A stretch of 64,000 nucleotides of DNA from Rhodococcus jostii RHA1 (GTDB lineage Bacteria > Actinomycetota > Actinomycetes > Mycobacteriales > Mycobacteriaceae), in the NCBI RefSeq assembly GCF_000014565.1, contig NC_008268.1, forward strand, positions 7,568,501-7,632,500. Direction: 5' to 3'. Position 1 is the stretch's first letter. Each line of letters opens with the position of its first letter. The notes beneath the pieces are model-generated. The model was not told the DNA's origin, ran no database searches, and saw only the letters and a program-made list of their open reading frames with translations. Positions 16,994-26,165 of this stretch are shown here, one piece after another. The position numbers were made by a program, and so were the translations under genes.

Positions 16994-18223
16994 ATGACAA
17001 CAAACATCGCGCCTGAAATCCTCTCCCCGCGCCGCTCCGAGCGCGCTGGGTGGGCGGGGGTGCTTATCCTCATGGCCACCAGTTTTACGCTGGTGCTCGC
17101 TGAATTTCTTCCGCCCAGTCTGCTGACCCAGATGGCAGCCTCACTTGACATCACTGAGGGTCAGGCGGGACAGACGGTTACCGCGACGGCGTTCATGGGG
17201 TTTTTGGTGGCCCCCGTTGTTGGCATGATGTTTCCCCGGCTGGACCGGCGAACGCTTCTGACTGGGGTTGCTCTGACCGCTGCGGTGTCCAATATTCTGG
17301 TCGCCATCTCACCCAATCTCGTGCTGTTGCTCGTCGCCCGGTTGATCCTTGGGGCCGCGATCAGCGGATTCTGGGCAATGTCGCTGGCGATCGTCTCCCA
17401 GCTGGTGGCACCGGAACGCCTGGGCCGTGGCCTCATGCTCGTGAACGGTGGCACCACCGTGGCCACGGTCGGCGGAGTGCCGCTGGGTGTCTACCTTGGC
17501 TCCGTGTTTGATTGGCGCGCGGTATTTGTCGGTGTAGCCGTAGTGTCGGTGCTGGTCGCTATCTTGCTGCGCACCGTGTTGCCGGCAATCGCCCCTGCCA
17601 CCACCATGCGATTCCGTGAGTTGGCAGACACCCTCAAGGTGCCCGGCCTGTCGCTGGGTCTGACAGGGCATGTGCTCACCGTCCTTGGCCACTTCGCCGC
17701 GTTCACCTATATTCGGTTGGCATTCGAGCAGGTGCCCGGCATCGGCGCGGGCGGAATCGCGGGGTTGTTGGCGGCGTTCGGTATTGGAGGCCTTGCCGGA
17801 AACGTCGTCGTCGGGCTGCTCGTGGACAAGCACCTGAACCTGATGCGTCTGGTGGTGCCTGCACTCATCGGCTTCGGCATCGCTACAGTGGCGTTCTTCC
17901 CTGGACAGTTCTGGGCCGTGGGGGTAGGCGCGACAGCATGGGGTGTTGGATTTGGGGCATGGTTGCTGGTGGTCAGCACCTGGATCGGGCGGCTCGCTCA
18001 GGATCGGATGGAATCCGTAGGCGGGCTGATCGTAACCGGATTCCAGATTGCGATCACTCTGGGAGCGGGACTCGGTGGCGTGGTTGCCGATAACGCCGGA
18101 GTCCAGATGACATTGATTGCCGCCGCACTTGCTTCTCTCGTTGGTGGAACCCTATTCCGAATGGCCAGGACGACAACAGCAGGAAGCTCGAACGCATCGA
18201 CGGACCTAGACGGCAGGAAGTAG
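16994..18223 (+). CDS. MFS transporter, DHA1 drug/nucleoside efflux type
   Basis: 409 residues from ATG 16994 (MTTNIAPEILSPRRSERAGW); a longer reading from 16829 would run through the direct-repeat operator. It has twelve-helix MFS character with the DHA1-like FLPPSLLTQMAASLDITEGQ and FMGFLVAPVVGMMFPRLDRR. It is similar in style to NepI/AraJ exporters. The gene converges on an AraC-type regulator, overlapping its end by 18 bases, and that protein probably activates the exporter through the tandem repeats upstream. Confidence 0.88.
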   Translation: MTTNIAPEILSPRRSERAGWAGVLILMATSFTLVLAEFLPPSLLTQMAASLDITEGQAGQTVTATAFMGFLVAPVVGMMFPRLDRRTLLTGVALTAAVSNILVAISPNLVLLLVARLILGAAISGFWAMSLAIVSQLVAPERLGRGLMLVNGGTTVATVGGVPLGVYLGSVFDWRAVFVGVAVVSVLVAILLRTVLPAIAPATTMRFRELADTLKVPGLSLGLTGHVLTVLGHFAAFTYIRLAFEQVPGIGAGGIAGLLAAFGIGGLAGNVVVGLLVDKHLNLMRLVVPALIGFGIATVAFFPGQFWAVGVGATAWGVGFGAWLLVVSTWIGRLAQDRMESVGGLIVTGFQIAITLGAGLGGVVADNAGVQMTLIAAALASLVGGTLFRMARTTTAGSSNASTDLDGRK

Positions 18224-19090
18224 GAGGGACCGCTGTTGTCCGCGCCAGGCAGCGGGCGCGGACCCGGTGTGCCGTCGAAACGCGCGCCGGAAACCGGCCT
18301 CAGATTCGTACCCGAGGCGGTGGGCGGTTTCTGCGATGCTCAGCCCGTCACGGATCAAAAGCGTTTTACTGGTCTCCATCCGAACGTCGGTCAAATATGA
18401 TGCCGGGGTTTGACCTACCAGAGTGGTGAAGCGCACCGCGAAGGCTGATCGAGACATGGTTGCCACCTGCGCCAGGTTCTGCACGGTCCACGGATCCCCG
18501 GGACTCTCGTGGATCGCATCGAGCGCGCGAGCAATGAACGGGTCCGACACCTGGTGCAGCCACCGCTCGGGAGCGCAGCCGAGCTCCGCCCAAAGCCGGA
18601 TTGCGGACGAGACGATGGTGGTGGAAATGAGGCTGCACACCACCGCATCACCTGCACGATTGAAATCGGAAGCGTTGGCTTGTCCGCTGAGCATCCCCTC
18701 GATGAGCATCGCCATATTTGGTTCACGTACAGAGAACTCCCTCACCAACAGAGTGTTGGGGAAAGTGCCGAGAGTCTGAGCTGAGCCACCCGACGGCAGA
18801 AACCATGCGTTGATAACGTTGCACTCGCGCCTGGCGCGGATCTCAGCTCGGTGCGCCCGGGGGTAAATGACTAGGTCACCGGCGGAAAGTTCGCTTCGTT
18901 CTTGGCCTACTCGGAGTGCTGCAGTTCCTGCAGAAATGTAGGAGAACCCGGCAGAGTCATGCACCCGCGCGACTCGTTCACCCGGCGCAAGCAACTCACG
19001 CTGTGCAGCCTGAACGGGCCAGTCCAGCGAGGCCAACGCACGATCCAAGGCCCCCATCTGCCGGGGCTCGTTCTCTAATACTTTGAACAC
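18206..19090 (-). CDS. AraC-family transcriptional regulator (cupin-type sensor)
   Basis: 294 residues from GTG 19090; ATG 19057 (MGALDRALASLDWP) is an alternative. The N-terminal cupin-like sensor is visible (FSYISAGTAALRVGQERSEL, AGDLVIYPRAHRAEI). The C-terminal two-helix AraC domain has WTVQNLAQVATMSRSAFAVR and ISIAETAHRLGYESEAGFRR-like segments (LSIAETAHRLGYESEAGF). Such cupin_6 AraC proteins usually sit next to the dehydrogenase or exporter they control. Here the neighbour is a convergent MFS exporter whose promoter has AraC-spaced repeats. Confidence 0.9.
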   Translation of the reverse strand: MFKVLENEPRQMGALDRALASLDWPVQAAQRELLAPGERVARVHDSAGFSYISAGTAALRVGQERSELSAGDLVIYPRAHRAEIRARRECNVINAWFLPSGGSAQTLGTFPNTLLVREFSVREPNMAMLIEGMLSGQANASDFNRAGDAVVCSLISTTIVSSAIRLWAELGCAPERWLHQVSDPFIARALDAIHESPGDPWTVQNLAQVATMSRSAFAVRFTTLVGQTPASYLTDVRMETSKTLLIRDGLSIAETAHRLGYESEAGFRRAFRRHTGSAPAAWRGQQRSLLLPAV

Positions 19091-19345
19091 CGCAGTGCAA
19101 CTCCGTAACCGCTCGAGAATATTGCTCGACCGCCCTCGAGCGCCAAATCTCGTCGTAGAAGGTGCTGTTGGACTGCCCCATTCACCATGTCCTCACTTGT
19201 GAGTAGGTGTCTTGTCCGGTCTGTGCACGCTTGACTTGTTTCGATGACCGGCAGTAGCGGCAGGGCTGTAGGTACTCGCATATAAGTAGTGCACGAATAG
19301 ATAGCGTACGCTACATGTTGGGATGGACTTGACCGAGGGGGCATG

Positions 19346-19488
19346 ACGGGTCGCCGATGCCCCCGGCTTCGTCGCCAACCGTCTGCAGTTCGCGCTCTAC
19401 AAGGAGGCATTGGCGATCGTCGAGGGATGGAACTGCGACACCGGAACAGGTCGACGCTGTCGTCAGCAACACTTTCGGCAGGTGCCCG
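19346..19488 (+). pseudogene. 3-hydroxyacyl-CoA dehydrogenase-like, C-terminal-domain remnant
   Basis: The plus strand reads VADAPGFVANRLQFALYKEA then LAIVE, and after a frameshift GTATPEQVDAVVSNTFGR. This is the hinge and start of the C-terminal domain of 3-hydroxyacyl-CoA dehydrogenases or L-gulonate dehydrogenases (PGFVANRL, DAVVxxxFGR). Both ends are missing and the frame breaks once. The rest of 19091-19537 has no supportable gene. Confidence 0.65.
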
Positions 19489-19537
19489 CGTTGTCGGATC
19501 CGAGGTTCGGTTGCGACGATGTATGCCTCGCCGGGGG

Positions 19538-20431
19538 TCACAGGAGATCGTCGACCTGCTCGAGCGCGGTGGCGACCCTTGAACGTGCGGCCTCGGCGAG
19601 ACCGCATACCGGCTGGGGGAGATTGGGTGATTCGACGAGGCCGAGGTGTTCGGCGATGGCGGATACCACGCGGAGGCTTCCATGGGCGCGGAACAATTCC
19701 CAGATGGGTTCGAGTCGATTCGACAGCGCGGTGGCAGTATTCCGGTCGTCGTTCTGAGATGCGCGGGTAAGTGCCAGGCACGGCTTGGGCAGCACCCCGG
19801 CAAGCACGCTGTACCAAACGTCGCAGCCGGCGTTGAGGCCGGTCGCGGCGAAGGCGTCTCCGCTGACACCGATCGTGACCGTCGACGGGATCTGAGATCG
19901 GAGGGATTTCACTCGACCGGCTGCCTCGGCGGGGTCGACGGGGACACCGGGAATCTTGATCGATCCGATCTTCGGAAGTTCGGCGATGCGGCCGTGCAGT
20001 TCATCGGTGAACGTGAAGTGGGTGGTACCGGGATTGTCGTAGATGCACAGCGGCACGGACAGTTCACGCGTCACCGCTTCGTAGAGGCCGAACACTTCCT
20101 CTGCGGTCAGTTGTTGGTAGGACACCGGTGCCAGCAGCACCGCGTCGGCGCCGGCATCTTGTGCGTCTTCGGCGAGGGCGCGGACGTGTGCGGTGCGCAG
20201 CGAGCCGATACCGATCATGACTGGTGTGGTGCCCGCTGCGGCCACGGCGAGCTGTGCGACTCGCTTGCGCTCTTCTCTGGTCAGGTAGGCGTAACTGCCG
20301 GTGGACCCGAGGGCGCTGATGGAATCGACCCCCGCGTCAGCCAGGCGCGAGACAATTCCGGAGAACGCGGACTCGTCGATTTCCGTCTCGCTCATGGGCG
20401 TAAGGGGGAAGGCGGACAGTCCGGTGAACAT
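19538..20431 (-). CDS. Dihydrodipicolinate synthase/N-acetylneuraminate lyase family aldolase
   Basis: 297 residues from ATG 20431 with GAGG at eight bases. It is a DapA-like TIM barrel: LGSTGSYAYLTREERKRVA, the YDNPGTT tyrosine loop, and the Schiff-base lysine in IGSIKIPGVPVDP. The GTTGE motif of true DapA is replaced by GSTGS, and the gene is isolated from lysine genes, so it is more likely a catabolic lyase or dehydratase of a 2-keto acid. It is divergent from the DHA2 exporter across 290 bases. Confidence 0.85.
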   Translation of the reverse strand: MFTGLSAFPLTPMSETEIDESAFSGIVSRLADAGVDSISALGSTGSYAYLTREERKRVAQLAVAAAGTTPVMIGIGSLRTAHVRALAEDAQDAGADAVLLAPVSYQQLTAEEVFGLYEAVTRELSVPLCIYDNPGTTHFTFTDELHGRIAELPKIGSIKIPGVPVDPAEAAGRVKSLRSQIPSTVTIGVSGDAFAATGLNAGCDVWYSVLAGVLPKPCLALTRASQNDDRNTATALSNRLEPIWELFRAHGSLRVVSAIAEHLGLVESPNLPQPVCGLAEAARSRVATALEQVDDLL

Positions 20432-20721
20432 CGGTCGAACCTCGATTCGCTCTGGCGTGCAATGCGACCACTATCGTCCACATATAGGGCGGTCGGGCAC
20501 TCAGGTAGTCGCAGAGCTTCCATTCTTCACCCATACGGTTCTCACTTGACCCGCGGCGATGTCTGTTTTGTCCGTTACTTGCGCGGGTCTCGACGGTGGT
20601 TGGGGGAGCCCGGAAAAACAATTGGCGGCAGAACCGGCGGTCGGTAGATTCAGTGGCTGCCCAGCTTCTGTTCCGTCGTTCGCCGGGACGTCCCCAGCTC
20701 CCACCATCCGAAAGGTCCACC

Positions 20722-22215
20722 GTGACCGAACCCACTGGCCTCGTGAACGACGAGGCGAGAGCCGACGACCGAATCGAACGCCGACACCTCCAGGTGATCG
20801 GTGTCCTGTTGGTGGCCAGCTTCGTGGTGATCCTCAACGAGACGGTGATGAGCATCGCCATCCCGGTCCTCCAGGTCGAATTGGGCGTACATCCCAGCGT
20901 GGGGCAGTGGCTGACGACCGCATTCATGCTCACGATGGCGGTGATCATCCCGCTCACCGGCTATCTCATCCAACGCATCCCCACGCGCACCCTGTTCGTG
21001 CTCGCCATGTCGCTGTTCACGGCGGGAACGCTGATCGCGTTCGCCGCACCAGGCTTCGGTGTGCTGCTGTTCGCCCGCATCGTGCAGGCCTCCGGGACAG
21101 CCCTGATGCTGCCGCTGCTGATGACGACGATCATGACGCTGGTGCCGCCCGCCCGTCGCGGTGCGATGATGGGCAACATCTCCATTGTCATCGCGGTTGC
21201 GCCTGCTCTCGGCCCCACCCTGTCCGGTTTCATTCTCGACCACTTCGGGTGGCGTTGGATCTTCGGATTCGTTGCCCCCATCGCGTTGGCCACATTGGTC
21301 CTCGGCGCACGATTCGTTGTTTCGGTATCCGAGACGACGAAGGCCGGCATCGACATTCTGTCGATCCCCCTGGCGGTACTCGGATTCGGTGGCCTGGTGT
21401 ACGGCCTGGTGAGCATCGGCGAATCGGCACAGAAATCCCCGACGATCCCCGTGTGGGTGCCGTTCCTCATCGGTGCGGCCGCGATGTCCGGGTTCCTCGC
21501 CCGACAGTTCCGGCTGCAACGCGAGGACCGCGCCCTGCTGGACCTGCGCGTGTTCGGATACCGCCAGTTCAGCATCTCGGTCGTGGCGATGCTGGTCGGC
21601 ATGGCAACGATGATGGGCACCTTCATCATCGTTCCCTACTTCGCGCAGTCGGTGATTCACCTCGATCCGTTCGAAACCGGTCTCATCACACTGCCCGGCG
21701 GCCTTCTGATGGGTCTGGCGGGTCCGATCGTGGGCCGCGTCTACGACCGGCGCGGTCCTCTCGTGCTGGTCATCCCCGGCTCGATCCTCGTCAGCATCGG
21801 AGTGTGGATGTTGACGACGTTGAACACGTCCACCTCATTGTGGTGGTTGCTGTTGTCGAACATGGCGCTGTGCCTCGGCCTGGCGGCGACCTTCACACCG
21901 CTGATGACGTCGGGATTGGGATCGGTGGCCGCTCACCTGTATGCGCACGGCTCCGCAGTGGTGGGCACGTTCCAGCAGGTGGCCGGCGCCGCCGGTACGG
22001 CACTGTTCGTCACTGTAATGACGGTCATAGCCTCACGATCCGGTCACCCCCACGACTCACCGGACGCCATCGCCGAGGGGGTGCGAATGGTCTTCGTTGT
22101 CGCCGGGATCCTCTCATTCGTGCTGATCGCCGCATGCGCCTTCGTGCGCAAACCGGCGGATCCGGTAGAGCACGCACACCCTGCATCGGTGGATGCGCCC
22201 GCGCTGGGGACCTGA
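20722..22215 (+). CDS. MFS transporter, DHA2 (EmrB/QacA) multidrug efflux family
   Basis: 497 residues from GTG 20722, preceded by AAAGG; an in-frame start at 20596 adds a polar stretch unlike the family. First helix LLVASFVVILNETVMSIAIP and the motif QWLTTAFMLTMAVIIPLTGY are classic DHA2. ARIVQASGTALMLPLLMTTI carries the antiporter-type motif. Fourteen membrane helices are expected. The product exports lipophilic compounds with protons. No adjacent TetR gene is visible. Confidence 0.9.
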   Translation: MTEPTGLVNDEARADDRIERRHLQVIGVLLVASFVVILNETVMSIAIPVLQVELGVHPSVGQWLTTAFMLTMAVIIPLTGYLIQRIPTRTLFVLAMSLFTAGTLIAFAAPGFGVLLFARIVQASGTALMLPLLMTTIMTLVPPARRGAMMGNISIVIAVAPALGPTLSGFILDHFGWRWIFGFVAPIALATLVLGARFVVSVSETTKAGIDILSIPLAVLGFGGLVYGLVSIGESAQKSPTIPVWVPFLIGAAAMSGFLARQFRLQREDRALLDLRVFGYRQFSISVVAMLVGMATMMGTFIIVPYFAQSVIHLDPFETGLITLPGGLLMGLAGPIVGRVYDRRGPLVLVIPGSILVSIGVWMLTTLNTSTSLWWLLLSNMALCLGLAATFTPLMTSGLGSVAAHLYAHGSAVVGTFQQVAGAAGTALFVTVMTVIASRSGHPHDSPDAIAEGVRMVFVVAGILSFVLIAACAFVRKPADPVEHAHPASVDAPALGT

Positions 22216-23195
22216 ACGGTGGCGCGTGCTGAAGGTTGGCGCCCGAGCCAGAGTTCGAGCCGCCTGGATCGGGTGTGCTTGCCGGAGGACTGCGAACGTC
22301 GGGAAGATCTTCGGTTGATGCGTATACGAATTCTCCGCAGTTGTCGTGGTCGACGCGGATCAGTGACCCGGCGATCGCGGCCTGCTCGGCTTCGGCCGGC
22401 ATATAGCGCTGGGCCTGCAGACAGTTCTTTGGCAGCTTCTCCTCGGACTGGCTGTTCTGATCTGTTCTGATCTGTGTGGGCGGGGCATTGGCCTTTCGGA
22501 CACAGTGCGCGCCTCGTCGATCGAATGCCCAATTCGCGAACGAAGTCCATCCGCGCAGTTGGTGCAGACGTGAAGTACCCGGCCCAACGCGGCGATCAGT
22601 TCGGGGACAGTGGGCGCAGGAGTCGAGCGTTGAGGTCGACTTGATCGTGTGTCGGCCGGGCCGCCCATGACTGTGCGTGGGCATCTACTGGCGACACGAG
22701 GGCGGGCGCGTCACTGATCATCGATCACTGTCAGTGGTTTCGCCGCCAGCGGTGCGCGGAGCATTTCAGTGGCCAGTTCCCTCGGTGGATGTGTTGTGGA
22801 TGTCGCCGATGACGGATTCGTTCTCGCGGTGCCGCGGTCACCTTGGCGTGACAAGCCGGCCGTTGTCGTCGCCATGAGTGACGGCCGCCGGATTCCGTGC
22901 GCCCATACCAGCCTCGTTTGAACGATCTCTCACCGATCCGTAACCGGCGAGGGTTCCGCGATCGGCGAGCGCGGACACTGTGTGATGACGACTGGTCTTG
23001 CGGTCAATCTCCTGGACACGTTCCCTGGCCGCAAGTTGATCGTTGCGACGGTCTGCGAGTGGTCTCACATGAACTGGAAAGTGCGGGCGCTTAGCCTTTC
23101 GGTCCTCGACGTGCATTCGGTGCCGGTTCGGAACAACGTGGTGGTGGAATGGGGTGTGAGCCGTCTTCGGTTCGGTGACGGGAAAGGTGACCGCG
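22216..23195. other. Gene-free stretch with a short tandem repeat
   Basis: No reading frame here has a ribosome site and recognisable protein. The only structure I see is a tandem of the 10-mer CTGTTCTGAT at 22452-22471 followed by a partial third copy. The region may hold eroded DNA. Confidence 0.5.
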
Positions 23196-23771
23196 ATGAC
23201 AGGTGCATCGCCGGACGAGCGTCCCTCCTGCGCTGCGGGTTCCGAGGGACCGGAGCAGTGGCGGCTCGAGTACGTAACGGATCTCGGCGCCGCCGTTGAT
23301 GTCGAGTCGTTGGTTCAGGAGTACTGGGGTTGGGCCGGTGAGCGATTGGCCGGGATGCTCGGTCGCCCTGTGCGGGCGGATTCCGCAGATCGGATGCACC
23401 GTGCGTTCATGGCGGAGCTACCGACGATCATCGCGCCCCGGGGCCGATTGTTGGTGGTTCGAAGCCAAGATGCGATCGTTGGAATCGCCATGCTCAAGCC
23501 GGTCGATGATGTCACCGCCGAGCTCAAACGGGTCTATGTTCGTCCCGTTGTTCGAAGCGGCGGTGTGGCGCGGGCGCTGGTGGGGCGGCTGCTCGATGAT
23601 GCACGCAAGGAGGGGTTTGTCACGGTTCGTCTCGAGTCGCTTCGTTTCATGACGGCGGCGCATGCGTTGTATCGGTCCGAGGGATTTGTGGAGACGCCGC
23701 CGTTCGCCGGGTCGGAAGCGGGGAGCGCCGGGCTCGAGTCAGCGGCGGTGTTCATGGAGTTGGTCCTGTAG
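23196..23771 (+). CDS. GNAT-family N-acetyltransferase
   Basis: 191 residues from ATG 23196, with AAAGGTGA before it; a GTG at 23175 is also in frame. The acetyl-CoA fold is visible: IVGIAMLKPVDDVTAELKRV, YVRPVVRSGGVARALVGRLL (motif A, with a V-R-x-G-G-V variant of the Q/R-x-x-G-x-G/A loop), and LESLRFMTAAHALYRSEGFV. The substrate cannot be read from sequence; the layout fits small amine or peptide acetylation. It stands alone, with 86 bases to the convergent FprB-like gene. Confidence 0.85.
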   Translation: MTGASPDERPSCAAGSEGPEQWRLEYVTDLGAAVDVESLVQEYWGWAGERLAGMLGRPVRADSADRMHRAFMAELPTIIAPRGRLLVVRSQDAIVGIAMLKPVDDVTAELKRVYVRPVVRSGGVARALVGRLLDDARKEGFVTVRLESLRFMTAAHALYRSEGFVETPPFAGSEAGSAGLESAAVFMELVL

Positions 23772-23857
23772 GTCGGCCGGCGGCTAACCACGGGGTGCGA
23801 TCTACCGCGTCCGAAAGGTGACGCGGTCGCACACTGACTGGAGTGGTGGCGCGGGCG

Positions 23858-25261
23858 TCACACCCGCGCGTGCAGGTCTGCGGCGAGTTGTGTCACGGTT
23901 CCCGTGGCGCAGCTGCGGTTATCGCCGACGCCGCCGGAGGCGCCTCGTTTCGCCCAGCCGACGACATACAGTCCGTCGAGCGGTTCGCCTGTCTCGATGG
24001 AGATCACTCGTCCTCGGCGGTTGGGCACGACCCCCCGCTCGTCCACGGGGATGCCGTCGATCTGCTTGGTCGTGAATCCGGTGGCGCGTATCGCGGAGTC
24101 CGCGAGGAACGTCCGACCGGTCGTCGTGGTGACCGCGACGCCGCCGGCCACTGTCTTCCCGAGATCGGTCACCTCTTGTCCGAAAGACAACACCACGCGT
24201 AGCCTGCCCGCTTCGGTGGCGGTCGGTCCGTCTGCCGCGCAGATATCGGCCGTGGGCAGGGCGGAAATGGCACGTTGCAGCGGGGCGTCTGCACCGGCGC
24301 CCGGCGGGCGGCCGGAGCGGTCGATCAGCACCTCGGCGTTCTCGAGGTCCAGAAGCTCGTATAACGCCGACGGCGTGAAGGACGCGCGTTCGGGGGCCGA
24401 TCGCGACAACACGACCACCTCCGTCACCGGTTGGGCCGCGGCACCTCGGTCGCGTGTCTTGGCCATCCATCGGATGACATCGAAGGCGACGTTCCCCGCC
24501 CCGATCATGAGGGATCGCGGTCCCAACGGCCCGCGGGGTCGAAAGCCGGATACTCCACAGTTCTCGGCCACCAGAATGTCGATGGCCTCATAGACACCGT
24601 CGCCGGGATCCGCAGTCGTGGGTCCGAGTCTGCGCGGTTGTGAGGCGCCACACGCTAGCACGATGGCGTCGAATCTGGCCCGGAGGTCGTCGACCGAGAC
24701 ATCCACACCGACTTCTGTGTTGTGGATGATCGTGACGCGATCGTCGTTGAAGGGCACGTCGAAGAGCCGGATCATGTCACGAACGCCGACGTGGTCCCGG
24801 GAGACGCCTCGGCGCAGCAGGCCCCCGATTTCGCCGTGCTGCTCGATGACGGTGATGCGTACCGAGGTCGATCGCCGAAGGAGTTCGCGAACGGTGTACA
24901 TCGCCGCCGGCCCGGATCCGACGACGGCGATCTTCAGCCTGTCGCTGGGCCTGCCCAGTGGTTGCTCGAAGCGGATCCGCCGCGCACGGGGTCGGGACTT
25001 GGCGGGAGTCTGCTCGAAGTATTCTGCGTTGCGGGCCGCGTAGGGCCGTTCGGTGATGGTCAACGTCCACTCGGGTTTGATGGCAGACGCGGGGCAGGCC
25101 TCGACGCATGCGGTGCAATCGATGCACGAGCGCGGGTCGATGAACAACGTTTCGGCCGACTCGAAACCCGCTTCGCCGGGGGCGGGATGAATGCAGTTCT
25201 GCGGGCACACTCGCACGCACGAGGCATCCTTACAGCAATGCCCCAGGACAACGTGGGTCAC
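23858..25261 (-). CDS. fprB: Ferredoxin-fused ferredoxin-NADP+ reductase (FprB type)
   Basis: 467 residues. Residues 1-70 are a seven-iron-type ferredoxin (CCKDASCVRVCPQNCIHP and SCIDCTACVEACPASAIKP). The rest is an adrenodoxin-reductase-like flavoprotein with KIAVVGSGPAAMYTVRELLR (FAD), LMIGAGNVAFDVIRWMA (NADP) and GLYVVGWAKRGASGGVGDNR. It passes electrons from NADPH through FAD to iron-sulphur clusters. It follows the AurF-like gene by 16 bases on the same strand, so it probably powers that diiron enzyme. From memory, mycobacteria pair fprB (Rv0886) with an AurF-like gene (Rv0885) in the same way. Confidence 0.92.
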   Translation of the reverse strand: MTHVVLGHCCKDASCVRVCPQNCIHPAPGEAGFESAETLFIDPRSCIDCTACVEACPASAIKPEWTLTITERPYAARNAEYFEQTPAKSRPRARRIRFEQPLGRPSDRLKIAVVGSGPAAMYTVRELLRRSTSVRITVIEQHGEIGGLLRRGVSRDHVGVRDMIRLFDVPFNDDRVTIIHNTEVGVDVSVDDLRARFDAIVLACGASQPRRLGPTTADPGDGVYEAIDILVAENCGVSGFRPRGPLGPRSLMIGAGNVAFDVIRWMAKTRDRGAAAQPVTEVVVLSRSAPERASFTPSALYELLDLENAEVLIDRSGRPPGAGADAPLQRAISALPTADICAADGPTATEAGRLRVVLSFGQEVTDLGKTVAGGVAVTTTTGRTFLADSAIRATGFTTKQIDGIPVDERGVVPNRRGRVISIETGEPLDGLYVVGWAKRGASGGVGDNRSCATGTVTQLAADLHARV

Positions 25262-25277
25262 AACGACTCCTGCTTGT

Positions 25278-26165
25278 TCAGAGAAGATTCGATTTTCGGT
25301 AGATCCATCGCGCGCCGAAATTCAGCAGCCCTTCTTTACTCAGGAATTCGATAAACGGTTCTGCGGCCCTGCGGAACATTATCCGATGGTGTTCGTTTGC
25401 GGCGATTTCCGGTCCCACAATCTTCCAATCCATGCCGAGGTCCTCGTACATTCGACGATTGATCAGGCTCTTCGCGATGAGATGTGTTCCCATCGCGATG
25501 ATCAGGGTGCTGATAAACCGTCGGACGCGCGAAATCTTGGTCAACCGAGTGCGGATTTGTTGACGCGCGTACGCCATGTGCCGGGCTTCCTCGACAACGT
25601 GGATATAGCAGGCCCTGCGGATGGGCGCGGCGACGTCTTCGCTCGCCATCCAGTCGCGTTGCATGACGTCGAAGATCTCTTCTCCCGCCAGTACGATTCC
25701 GTACGTCACCTCCTCCCACGCGATGGTCCTGAAAAGCCATCCGAAGAAGTCCAGTGAGCGGTCGCGTCTATAGAAGTGCGATCCGATGCTGTCGATGACG
25801 TTGACGAACATCAACGAATGCAGGTTCTCGTCGGCGCATTCGTTGAACAGGAACTTGACGTCCGGGCGGGCGGGGTCAGCACTGTGGCAGGCCCGCAGCA
25901 ATGCCACCTGCAATCCCACCTCCAGCCAGATTCCGACGCCCAGGAACTGTGCGACCTCGCTTCTGGTGAGGCGGACGCGATCGGGCTCTGTCATGGAGTC
26001 CCATGTAGCGGTGCCGAAGAGAGGCGACCATTCGGGTGTCATCCCGTGCAGTTCGGCGCCGTCTGAATCGGGTTGGCAAACCAGCGGGTCCCGCGAATCG
26101 AATGAGAGGCGCTTGGCCGATTCCAAGAGTGTCTCGAATATCGCGTCGCTTCCGGAAGTCGTCAT
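25278..26165 (-). CDS. AurF-like diiron oxygenase
   Basis: 295 residues from ATG 26165, with AAAGGAAGG right before the start. A ferritin-like diiron pattern is visible: E82, E113NLH116, E152/E163 and E193ARH196. This matches the p-aminobenzoate N-oxygenase (AurF) family, which oxidises arylamines to nitro compounds. The true substrate is unknown; chromosomal actinobacterial members may hydroxylate lipids or amines. The gene leads a two-gene unit with the ferredoxin-reductase fusion, its likely electron donor. Confidence 0.85.
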   Translation of the reverse strand: MTTSGSDAIFETLLESAKRLSFDSRDPLVCQPDSDGAELHGMTPEWSPLFGTATWDSMTEPDRVRLTRSEVAQFLGVGIWLEVGLQVALLRACHSADPARPDVKFLFNECADENLHSLMFVNVIDSIGSHFYRRDRSLDFFGWLFRTIAWEEVTYGIVLAGEEIFDVMQRDWMASEDVAAPIRRACYIHVVEEARHMAYARQQIRTRLTKISRVRRFISTLIIAMGTHLIAKSLINRRMYEDLGMDWKIVGPEIAANEHHRIMFRRAAEPFIEFLSKEGLLNFGARWIYRKSNLL

